Assembly: GCA_965650335.1 (NCBI GenBank)
Contig: CBFGOI010000003.1
Location: 43,011-107,010 of the forward strand
DNA from: Paradesertivirga sp965650335
GTDB taxonomy: Bacteria > Bacteroidota > Bacteroidia > Sphingobacteriales > Sphingobacteriaceae
Direction: 5' to 3'
Length of the DNA: 64,000 bases
The notes beneath the pieces are model-generated. The model searched no databases. It was not told the origin of the DNA and was given only the letters and a program-made list of their open reading frames with translations. Positions 16,481 to 24,332 of the stretch are shown here, in pieces (positions within the stretch are counted from its first letter, which is position 1; the number at the start of each line of letters is the position of its first letter). The position numbers were made by a program, and so were the translations under genes.

Positions 16481-17875
16481 ATGAATTTCATGAAAGAAGA
16501 ATTAGTGAAAGATCACGCAGAATTATCAGATATCTTCAACCAGGATGAGCCACGTGTTAACTGGCACGATGAGACTCTTTGGTTTGTTCGTCAAAAGCGC
16601 GATAAAGCAGTAAATACCATTCCTGAATGGGAGCTGCTAAGAGAAACTGCATCTCAAATCAAACATAATGTACTTTCAAACTTAAGCGCTTACCTAGAGC
16701 AGTTTGAGGCAAATGCCTTGGCGAATGGCGCTCAGGTGCACTGGGCTGCCGACGCGAAAGAGCATAACGAGATAGTACTTTCAATTTTAAATAAAAACTC
16801 GGTTAACAGAATGGTAAAGAGTAAATCCATGTTAACGGAGGAATGCCACCTAAACGATTTTCTATCAGAAAATGGAATTGAAGTGGTCGATTCTGATTTG
16901 GGAGAACGGATTGTTCAGCTAGCGCAGGAGCCACCAAGCCATATTGTATTGCCTTGCATCCATAAAAAGAAAGAGGAAATAGGCGATTTGTTCCACATCC
17001 ACTTGGGTACAGCCGCCGGGGAGGCAGATCCGCAGGTGCTAACCGAGGCCGCTAGGCAGGATCTCAGAAATACGTTTCTTACCAGGAAAGCTGCTTTAAC
17101 AGGTGTTAACTTCGCGGTAGCCGAAACAGGAGAAGTTGTGGTTTGTACCAATGAGGGAAACGCCGATATGGGCGTGCATTTAGCTGATGTACACATCGCC
17201 TCTATGGGCATTGAAAAGATTATCCCCCAAAGGAAACATCTGGGCTTTTTTCTGAGATTGCTAACACGAAGTGCTACTGGGCAGCCTATCACAACCTATT
17301 CAAGCCATTTCAAGAAGCCTCGTCCCGGTACAGAGATGCACATTATCCTTGTTGATAACGGCAGAAGTCGGCAGCTGGGTAGAGAAGACTTCAGAAACTC
17401 GTTAAAGTGTATTCGTTGCGGCGCTTGCATGAATACCTGCCCGGTTTACAGAAGAAGCGGCGGACATAGTTATCATTATGCGATCTCTGGCCCGATTGGG
17501 TCAATTTTGGCGCCGAATCTGGATATGAAAAAAAATGCAGACTTACCTTTTGCGTCAACGCTTTGCGGTTCGTGCTCAAACGTGTGTCCAGTAAAAATTG
17601 ACATCCACGATCAGCTGTATAAATGGCGGCAGGTATTGGTGAAAGAAGGGTATGTAAGTACTGTTAAAGCTGCAGGAATGCGCGGCATGGCATGGGTGTT
17701 TTCGTTTCCTGCTCTGTTTAATATCGCGGGAAAATCCGGACGCTGGTTTATGAAATATTTTCCATTTATGGTTAGTAATAAATTAAACCCCTGGTATAAA
17801 GAACGCGAAATGCCCGAGCCACCTAAAGAGTCGTTTAGAGAATGGTATGCGAAGAGGGAGAAGGGGAAGAAGTAA
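16481..17875 (+). CDS. lutB: L-lactate utilisation protein LutB (LUD domain plus two 4Fe-4S motifs)
   Basis: The 464-residue protein has an N-terminal LUD domain (about 60-300, TGVNFAVAETGEVVVCTNEGN) and a ferredoxin-like part with LKCIRCGACMNTCPVYRRSGG and LCGSCSNVCPVKIDI, giving two 4Fe-4S clusters. The C-terminal extension (PKESFREWYAKR) is typical of LutB/YkgF. It is the central electron-transfer subunit of the LutABC lactate oxidation system. ATG 16481 is used; ATG 16490 (MKEELVK) is equally possible. Confidence 0.93.
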   Translation: MNFMKEELVKDHAELSDIFNQDEPRVNWHDETLWFVRQKRDKAVNTIPEWELLRETASQIKHNVLSNLSAYLEQFEANALANGAQVHWAADAKEHNEIVLSILNKNSVNRMVKSKSMLTEECHLNDFLSENGIEVVDSDLGERIVQLAQEPPSHIVLPCIHKKKEEIGDLFHIHLGTAAGEADPQVLTEAARQDLRNTFLTRKAALTGVNFAVAETGEVVVCTNEGNADMGVHLADVHIASMGIEKIIPQRKHLGFFLRLLTRSATGQPITTYSSHFKKPRPGTEMHIILVDNGRSRQLGREDFRNSLKCIRCGACMNTCPVYRRSGGHSYHYAISGPIGSILAPNLDMKKNADLPFASTLCGSCSNVCPVKIDIHDQLYKWRQVLVKEGYVSTVKAAGMRGMAWVFSFPALFNIAGKSGRWFMKYFPFMVSNKLNPWYKEREMPEPPKESFREWYAKREKGKK

Positions 17876-17880
17876 GAAAA

Positions 17881-17925
17881 AAGGTGAAAGGTAAAAAGGT
17901 AAAAGGTGACAGGATATAGGTGAAA
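17881..17925. repeat. GGTAAAAGGT purine-rich short tandem repeat after lutB
   Basis: Overlapping units GGTGAAAGGT, AAAAAGGT, AAAAGGTGACAGG and ATATAGGTGAAAG follow directly on the lutB stop. This AAAGGT-type intergenic repeat adds to the other short repeat families in the rha-lut cluster. No hairpin or function is evident. Confidence 0.5.
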
Positions 17926-17985
17926 GCGAGTATGGGATTCAATCAATCTGTACATCTATTATTCAAATAAATTCTACATTAATTC

Positions 17986-18567
17986 ATGGGTAGCAGAGAT
18001 AAAATATTGGCGGCTGTAAAAGCCAATCAACCGGCACTGATAGAAATTCCGGTTGTGAATATTCCTCAATCGACAGATGGGCTTGTTGAACGGTTTACGG
18101 CAATTGCAACGGCAATTGGAAGTAAAGTGATTGAAATTGAAAGCCTGGAGGAAATAAAAGAGTATGTAAGCGGACATTTCGGTGCGCCTTCGCGAGTTAT
18201 TTCTTCTTTTTCAGAATTATCTGCTATCGCTGAAACGAATATATCGGGGTTTGACCCTCACGAATTAGAGAATGTAGATTTCGCCATTCTTAAGGCCGAG
18301 ATGGCAGTGGCAGAAAATGGCGCTTTGTGGGTTCCGGAAGGAAATACCATGCAGCGGGTTTTGCCATTTATTACACAGCATCTCGCCCTTGTGGTTTCAA
18401 AGAATACGCTCGTTCCAACGATGCATCAGGCATATGGACTTATTGGCGATAGGGAGTATGGATACAGTGCTTTTATAGCGGGGCCATCTAAAACAGCCGA
18501 TATAGAACAATCACTGGTGCTGGGTGCGCACGGACCAAGATCCATGGTTGTATTTTTGATAAAATAA
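17986..18567 (+). CDS. lutC: L-lactate utilisation protein LutC (LUD domain)
   Basis: The 193-residue YkgG/LutC protein has a single LUD domain: FAILKAEMAVAENGALWVPEGN in the middle and GPSKTADIEQSLVLGAHGPR at the end, both family signatures. It is the third subunit required for L-lactate oxidation by LutABC. It is the last gene of the rhamnose-lactate cluster, followed by a T9 run (18583-18591) with no clear stem. Confidence 0.93.
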   Translation: MGSRDKILAAVKANQPALIEIPVVNIPQSTDGLVERFTAIATAIGSKVIEIESLEEIKEYVSGHFGAPSRVISSFSELSAIAETNISGFDPHELENVDFAILKAEMAVAENGALWVPEGNTMQRVLPFITQHLALVVSKNTLVPTMHQAYGLIGDREYGYSAFIAGPSKTADIEQSLVLGAHGPRSMVVFLIK

Positions 18568-18877
18568 GCATCTCTGCAAGTGTTTTTTTTTGAATGTTAT
18601 CGCTCTGAAGTTTAGCTAATCAAGTGGAATTTTAAAAGTCATTCTATTTTCATCTGCCGCTTCATTGTACGGAGGGGATTATTCTGTTGATTCTAGCTGC
18701 CATTTGAATCTAATTAACATCACGCTTTAACACCCAGTTTAGCCAATAAACATAATTACTTTTTACATTGCAGCACGGTGCAGGTTGGCTATGTTCAGAA
18801 ATAATACTATGTTTAGATAACGAACCTGTTACACTACGCAATGCTATATAGTGGTCTATCAAACCGTGTAAAAGAGT
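18568..18877. other. Gene-free stretch before the sigma factor
   Basis: No coding frame. It holds a T-rich run after lutC, a CAG-N7-CAGGTTG element (18770-18789, listed separately) and a weak Bacteroidota-type -7 match near TACTATGTTTAG (about 18807-18818). It is probably the promoter of the sigma/anti-sigma operon. Confidence 0.45.
18770..18789 (+). promoter_or_regulatory. CAG-N7-CAGGTTG element upstream of the ECF sigma factor
   Basis: GCAGCACGGTGCAGGTTGGC matches the element before FasA1 (GCAGGACACTACAGGTTGCC) at 15 of 20 positions, and shares the 10-base-period CAG/CAGG direct repeat. It lies 88 bases before the sigma-factor start. It is a looser match than the two FasA copies have to each other, so common control is only a possibility. 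Confidence 0.35.
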
Positions 18878-19456
18878 ATGCTGAAAAAACTTTCTGATAA
18901 TGATCTTCTTGAATTACTGAAGGATGGCCAGATGGCTGCATTCGACGAGTTATACAATCGTTATTGGTCTAAATTATATTCCCAGGCCTATAAGAGAATT
19001 AACAGAACTGAAGTGGCAGAGGAGATTGTTCAGGATTTTTTTACCAGCCTTTGGATCAATAAAGATTCGGTGATCATTCATACATCGTTCAGTAATTATG
19101 CCTATGCGGCTGTTAGGAATCTTGTTTTTAAGCAATATCAGAAAGAATATAACGTCCGAAAATTCGAAGATGCTCATAAAATGAGCCTTGTTGAAAGCGA
19201 TACTTCAACCGAGCAACTCATAGAGTTAAATGATTTGCGACGGGTACTGGAGCAACAGGTAGAAACTCTGCCTCCCAAATGCAGAGGGGTTTTTAATCTC
19301 AGTCGCAAAGAATATAAAAGCAATAAAGAAATTGCTGCCATTCTTGAGATTTCTGAGAAGACGGTTGAAAATCATATGACAAAAGCACTTAAAACGCTGC
19401 GTTTAAGTGTAAAAAATATTATCCCGCTAGTTTTAGCCTTTTCTAAGTTTTTTTAA
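18878..19456 (+). CDS. ECF sigma-70 factor, FecI-like (Bacteroidota expansion family)
   Basis: The 192-residue protein carries region 2 (AAFDELYNRYWSKLYSQAYKRI, EIVQDFFTSLW, NYAYAAVRNLVF) and region 4 with a helix-turn-helix (LPPKCRGVFNLSRKEYKSNK, EIAAILEISEKTVENHMTKA). It lacks region 3 as ECF factors do. Next is a FecR-type anti-sigma, then a SusC with an STN signalling domain. This is the standard trans-envelope arrangement in which substrate binding by SusC releases the sigma factor through FecR. Its targets probably include the adjoining susCD genes. Confidence 0.92.
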   Translation: MLKKLSDNDLLELLKDGQMAAFDELYNRYWSKLYSQAYKRINRTEVAEEIVQDFFTSLWINKDSVIIHTSFSNYAYAAVRNLVFKQYQKEYNVRKFEDAHKMSLVESDTSTEQLIELNDLRRVLEQQVETLPPKCRGVFNLSRKEYKSNKEIAAILEISEKTVENHMTKALKTLRLSVKNIIPLVLAFSKFF

Positions 19457-19531
19457 ATATTTTTTTATTTCACTAGGGGTTAGGTGGTAGTTTGAGAACT
19501 ATGTACCTATACCGGATATTCTAATCATTCA

Positions 19532-20551
19532 ATGCAAGACGAAGTAATATTTCAATTAGTTGATAAGTATCTCAAGGGAGAATGCACCCTTGAAGAAGAG
19601 ATGGTTATTATGAACTGGTATAATTCTTTTAATTCTACAGTTGACCCTATATCACTTTTATCTGAAAAACAGCAAGACGATCTAAAAGCCGCTATGCTTA
19701 GTCGCATCAAATTTAAAATCTCAACGATGCCGGTCGTCCATTCGAAAAGATCAACCAATTCAATAAAAGGGTATTATTATGCTGCGGCAAGTATTGCCGC
19801 GGCATTTTTGATTGTGTTTTCATTACTGAATCAGAACTTTAAAAAGGGTAAGCCGGAAGAGAATGTTTTAGCAGAGATTGCTACTCAAATTAATTTTAAG
19901 AACGATCTTAACAGGATTCAAAAATATATTTTACCCGATAGCACGATTGTATGGCTTCAGCCTGATGCCGCTATCAGTTACGATCATGATTTTGTTCGAC
20001 AAACACGGGATATAAAATTGGCTGGCGAAGCATTTTTTGAAGTAACGAAGGATGCAAAACACCCATTCCTGATTCACAGCGATGACTTTATTACCAAAGT
20101 ATTAGGTACAAGCTTTAACGTGAAATCTTATGCAGGGGCTAACAATGCCGAGGTTTCGGTGGTTACAGGTAAGGTTTTGGTTTATACTCCGGCTTCAAAA
20201 AATGAAAAATTGCGCAGTGTTTATCTGCTTCCAGCACAAAAGGTGACATACAATAAGGCCAAACATCAATTGATAAAACTCAAAGTCGAGGAGCCAACTT
20301 TAAGCATTTGGGAAAAGAATACCCTCTCTTTTGAAAATGAACCAATCACTAAAGTGGTCGAAACTTTAAATAGAACGTTTAAAGCCAAAATCATTTTAAC
20401 GGATCCTGATATCAGCCAGTTAACCTTAAGAGCGGATTTTACAGATGTTAATTTGCCTAATATTATGGACATGCTGTCCAAATCTTTAAATATTACTTAT
20501 GAGCTTAACGGAGATACAATCATAATCTCCAAAAAACCTGAAACTAACTAA
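19532..20551 (+). CDS. FecR-type anti-sigma factor
   Basis: The 339-residue inner-membrane protein has a cytoplasmic N-terminal sigma-binding part (1-80), one membrane helix (81-99), and a periplasmic FecR domain (LPDSTIVWLQPDAAISYDHD, LAGEAFFEVTKDAKHPFLIH, VLGTSFNVKSY, VSVVTGKVLVY). The C-terminal domain is DUF4974-like (PITKVVETLNRTFKAKIILT, LPNIMDMLSKSLNITYELNG). It holds the upstream ECF sigma inactive and receives the signal from the STN domain of the downstream SusC. Confidence 0.92.
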   Translation: MQDEVIFQLVDKYLKGECTLEEEMVIMNWYNSFNSTVDPISLLSEKQQDDLKAAMLSRIKFKISTMPVVHSKRSTNSIKGYYYAAASIAAAFLIVFSLLNQNFKKGKPEENVLAEIATQINFKNDLNRIQKYILPDSTIVWLQPDAAISYDHDFVRQTRDIKLAGEAFFEVTKDAKHPFLIHSDDFITKVLGTSFNVKSYAGANNAEVSVVTGKVLVYTPASKNEKLRSVYLLPAQKVTYNKAKHQLIKLKVEEPTLSIWEKNTLSFENEPITKVVETLNRTFKAKIILTDPDISQLTLRADFTDVNLPNIMDMLSKSLNITYELNGDTIIISKKPETN

Positions 20552-20610
20552 AATTTAACCTAACCCCCCTGCATGAAAAATGAAATAGAATAATTAGAAA
20601 GTATTAAAAA

Positions 20611-20691
20611 GTTAAGAAGTGGTTGCGACACTTCTTAACCCAAAACCTAAACTATCGGATTAGTGCTTTATCACTAATGCCAGGTTTTTTA
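20611..20691 (+). promoter_or_regulatory. Two-hairpin leader with terminator-like end, upstream of the first SusC (copy 1)
   Basis: Hairpin I: GTTAAGAAGTG (20611-20621) is perfectly complementary to CACTTCTTAAC (20629-20639). Hairpin II: outer stem AACCT (20644-20648) with AGGTT (20682-20686), inner stem ATTAGTG (20659-20665) with CACTAAT (20672-20678), directly followed by six T (20685-20690). The SusC ATG is only 35 bases beyond the T tract. A terminator-shaped element so close to the start suggests attenuation or a 3-prime-end-forming small RNA. Copy 2 at 26846-26927 preserves the fold. Confidence 0.65.
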
Positions 20692-20725
20692 TTGTCTCAT
20701 TTTTGGAAATAAAACAAATAAAAGT

Positions 20726-23700
20726 ATGAATTTTTATTTACAACTCTCTAATGACTTAGGTTATATTATGAGAATTACATTAAGTCAATTAATAATATTT
20801 ATTGTTTTAACAGGTGTCTCCTATGCCGACGAAAGCAACGCACAAGGTGTGTTGAATAACTCTGTTAAATTAAATCAAACTACCACTACGTTAAACAATG
20901 CCTTAAAAAAGATTGAAAAAGTAGCCGATGTCAAATTTGTTTATAGCAAAAACATCATCGATGCAGACCAATTAGTTTCCATATCGGCAGATAGCGAGAA
21001 GCTTTCTGTCATACTCGACGATTTACTCAAGTCTCGAGGTATCGGGTATGAGGTAATGAACCAGCAGATTATTTTAAGTCCCCTGGTTCCTGAAGAAAAA
21101 AATACCGGATCAGGTGATATTAATTCAGTAAGGCAGGATATAATCGTTACCGGAAAAATTACGGATCCAAGCGGCGAGCCTTTAATCGGGGTGAGCATTA
21201 AATTGAAAGGCTCAACATCTGGTGCAGCCAGCAATGTCTCAGGAAATTATTCAATTACCATACCTTCTAACATCACAAATCCGGTATTAGTGTTTTCATA
21301 TCTCGGCTATGCAACTAAGGAAGTCGCTGTAGAGGGGAAAACATCTATCAACGTTCAATTAGTCGAGGATGTTAAAACATTGCAGGAGGTAGTAGTAGTA
21401 GGTTATGGCACGCAGAAAAGAGGGGATGTTTCGCAGGCGATTGCTTCTGTTGATATGGAGAATCTTAGAGATGTACCGGTAACAAACGTTACGCAGGCTC
21501 TGCAAGGAAGGATACCGGGCCTCGTGTCAACTCCCAGTTCTTTTCGTCCGGGCTCAGGATCAAGTATCAGATTGAGAGGTACCAGATCTTTAACAGCCGG
21601 GAATGACCCGCTTTATGTGGTAGATGGTATTCCGATCAGCTATACAATTGATGATATCAATCCTCTGGATATTGAATCGATTGATGTGCTTAAGGATGCC
21701 GCAGCAACAGCTATTTATGGATCAAGAGGTGCAAATGGAGTAATTCAGATAACGACTAAAAAAGGAAAGGCAGGGAAGCTTTCTATTGATTATAATGGAA
21801 ATACATCCGCCGACAATATTGTCAGAAAGCTTGAAGTATATAACGGTCCCGAATTCGCCCAGTTTAGGCGAGACGCGTTTATCGGCTCCGGTGTCTATAA
21901 TGCTACTGCGAATGCGAATAACACCAACAAACGATATTTTCCTGATCCCGAAGCGGATTACGAATTATTTAAAAGCAATGACAACATGCTTTGGGATAAT
22001 GTGAAGAATGCGTATGAATGGATTGATCTTGATATTACGAGCACACCAAAAAGATTTGTTGCTAAAACCCGGCCCACTACAGCAGAAGAAAAAGCTGTAA
22101 TGGCAAGTTTGGGCTATCCTGTTTTAAATGAAGTTGCAATATATGACCCTTCTAAAATTACAACTTATAACTGGGGAGATGATGCCTTAAGAACGGGGAT
22201 CACCCAAAATCACAACCTTTCTATCTCTGGGGGATCTGATAAGTTCAGAAGTGCTTTCGGCGGTGGTTATTTTAAACAAACTGGTATCATAAAAAGCCAG
22301 GATTTCGCTCGATTCACTTTATCAAATAATAATAATTTCAGACCCAGGGAATATTTGAATTTCGGAACCAATCTAAATTATTCCAATGCGATTCGTAATA
22401 GCGGTACAGATTTGTATAGTGGCGCAAGCGGGCAGTTTCCTCTAACCACTCCTTACGATAGCAATGGAAAGTTTCTTCTCAATCCTGGAGCTGACGATCA
22501 GGTATTTAATCCTTTAAACGATCCAAATACTGTGTTCGACGAAACAAGAACTAACCGTTTGTTAGCTAACGTCTTCGGCCAGGTAGATATCTTAAAAGGT
22601 CTGAGCTTTAAAAGTGCATTTGGCGTCGACCTTAATACCTCAAGAAGAGGGCGGTTCAATGGAGCCGTTTCATCCGTCCGACGAAATGCTGCACCCAACG
22701 GTAATTACGATACGAATAATGGCTTAGTATGGACACTTCAAAACCAATTGAGTTATAACACCACCTTTGCGGGGAAACACGACTTTTCTGCGACTGTTGT
22801 ACAAGAGCTTAGAAAGCGAAGGGACGAAGAGAATAATACCAGTGCCAATGAACTAACTTACGAAACTCAAAAATGGTATGCCCTGCAAAACAATGCCAAA
22901 GGAGTGACTGTGGTTTCGGGTAACTTCTTGCAAGATCAGTTAGCGTCTCATCTCGGCCGTATTAACTATTCTTATGATAGTAAGTATATATTCTCCGCAG
23001 CTCTTCGGCACGATGCTTCTTCTGTTTTGTCTCCTGAAAATCAAAGTCAGTTATTCCCTTCTGCTTCTATCGCATGGCGGTTAGACCGGGAATCGTTCAT
23101 TAAAGCCATACCCGCTATCGAGCAATTGAAATTGCGCTTAGGATTTGGTGCAGTTGGAAATGCCGGTATAGATCCCTATCAAACTGCTGGTGTTTTATTC
23201 AGAGATCCGTCCTATTATAACTTTGGAAATAATGTAGCCATCGGATATACCCCCCAATACCTGCGTTCTGAGGTTACTTGGGAGAGAACTATTACAAAGA
23301 ATCTTGGGGTAGATTATGGATTCTTGAAGGGGCGGTTAACGGGGGCGATCGATATTTATGAATCGAATACAAACAATATTCAAAATATCCCGCTGCCAGG
23401 AGCTGGAGGAATAGCTAGTGCGCTTGTTAATTTGGGAAATGTTCGAAACAGAGGCCTTGAAATAGCGCTGTCTACTGTTAACATCGACAAGTCTGCCAAA
23501 AAGGGTGGGTTTCGATGGACATCAGATTTCGCTTTCTCCACTAACAAGGAAGAGATTACAGAATTAAACAATCGGGGCGTTGACGATATCGCACGCCAGT
23601 GGTTTTATGGAAATCCGGTTAGAAGTTACTGGGATTTTAAAAGCGATGGAATTTTTCAATATACAGATACACTTTCGGGAGGGATACTTAAAGATTATTT

Positions 23701-24304
23701 CTGGAAAAAAGCCGGAAAAAATGCTGCCAATTTTCAGCCCGGGCGGATTAGGGTGCAAGACCTAAATGGAGACACCGTGATTAACGATGCCGATAGAGTA
23801 ATACTTGGTTCTCCCAATCCAAAATGGACAGGTAGCATCAACAATACCTTTTCGTTTAAAGGGTTTGATCTTTCAAGCTTTATTTATATAAGCCACGGTT
23901 CGCTGGTTAGAGATTTCAGGCCAGGCTTGGTTGGCCGATATCCAGGTCAAAAGGTAAATTATTGGACTCCGACCAATCCATCTAATGAATATCAACAGCC
24001 AAACAGAACAAGCGATATTCCTCTCTACTGGCAATCTTTAAGTTTTCGCGACGGCTCATTTGTGAGAGTAAGAAGTATTCAACTGGCATATCACATACCT
24101 GCTTCCATGCTCGAACGGTTTAGCTTAAGTAATATGACGCTATCGTTTAATGCAGTAAATCCTTTCATTTTCAGTAAATATAAGCGTTACGATCCTGAGA
24201 CAGTTCCGTATAATTCCACGTATCCTCAGGGAAGTACAGCGAACCCGGCCCCTACTTCTTATAGTTTCCGAAGCTTTGTATTTGGTTTAAGAATGGGATT
24301 GTAA
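20726..24304 (+). CDS. SusC-type TonB-dependent receptor with STN signalling domain
   Basis: The 1,192-residue outer-membrane receptor has a signal segment, then an STN domain (about 55-115, LNNALKKIEKVADVKFVYSK) that contacts FecR. A carboxypeptidase-regulatory-like domain follows (about 135-215, GKITDPSGEPLIGVSIKLKG), then a TonB-box-like EVVVVGYGTQ. The plug has SusC motifs (LYVVDGIPI, VLKDAAATAIYGSRGANGVI). A 22-strand-type barrel ends in the usual aromatic-rich strand. It imports an oligomer, probably glycan, captured by the SusD that follows, and signals to the sigma/anti-sigma pair. No degradative enzyme adjoins, so the substrate is unknown; the rhamnose genes upstream might hint at a rhamnose-bearing glycan. 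Confidence 0.92.
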   Translation: MNFYLQLSNDLGYIMRITLSQLIIFIVLTGVSYADESNAQGVLNNSVKLNQTTTTLNNALKKIEKVADVKFVYSKNIIDADQLVSISADSEKLSVILDDLLKSRGIGYEVMNQQIILSPLVPEEKNTGSGDINSVRQDIIVTGKITDPSGEPLIGVSIKLKGSTSGAASNVSGNYSITIPSNITNPVLVFSYLGYATKEVAVEGKTSINVQLVEDVKTLQEVVVVGYGTQKRGDVSQAIASVDMENLRDVPVTNVTQALQGRIPGLVSTPSSFRPGSGSSIRLRGTRSLTAGNDPLYVVDGIPISYTIDDINPLDIESIDVLKDAAATAIYGSRGANGVIQITTKKGKAGKLSIDYNGNTSADNIVRKLEVYNGPEFAQFRRDAFIGSGVYNATANANNTNKRYFPDPEADYELFKSNDNMLWDNVKNAYEWIDLDITSTPKRFVAKTRPTTAEEKAVMASLGYPVLNEVAIYDPSKITTYNWGDDALRTGITQNHNLSISGGSDKFRSAFGGGYFKQTGIIKSQDFARFTLSNNNNFRPREYLNFGTNLNYSNAIRNSGTDLYSGASGQFPLTTPYDSNGKFLLNPGADDQVFNPLNDPNTVFDETRTNRLLANVFGQVDILKGLSFKSAFGVDLNTSRRGRFNGAVSSVRRNAAPNGNYDTNNGLVWTLQNQLSYNTTFAGKHDFSATVVQELRKRRDEENNTSANELTYETQKWYALQNNAKGVTVVSGNFLQDQLASHLGRINYSYDSKYIFSAALRHDASSVLSPENQSQLFPSASIAWRLDRESFIKAIPAIEQLKLRLGFGAVGNAGIDPYQTAGVLFRDPSYYNFGNNVAIGYTPQYLRSEVTWERTITKNLGVDYGFLKGRLTGAIDIYESNTNNIQNIPLPGAGGIASALVNLGNVRNRGLEIALSTVNIDKSAKKGGFRWTSDFAFSTNKEEITELNNRGVDDIARQWFYGNPVRSYWDFKSDGIFQYTDTLSGGILKDYFWKKAGKNAANFQPGRIRVQDLNGDTVINDADRVILGSPNPKWTGSINNTFSFKGFDLSSFIYISHGSLVRDFRPGLVGRYPGQKVNYWTPTNPSNEYQQPNRTSDIPLYWQSLSFRDGSFVRVRSIQLAYHIPASMLERFSLSNMTLSFNAVNPFIFSKYKRYDPETVPYNSTYPQGSTANPAPTSYSFRSFVFGLRMGL

Positions 24305-24332
24305 GATTGTTTAATGATATAATTTAAAAACA

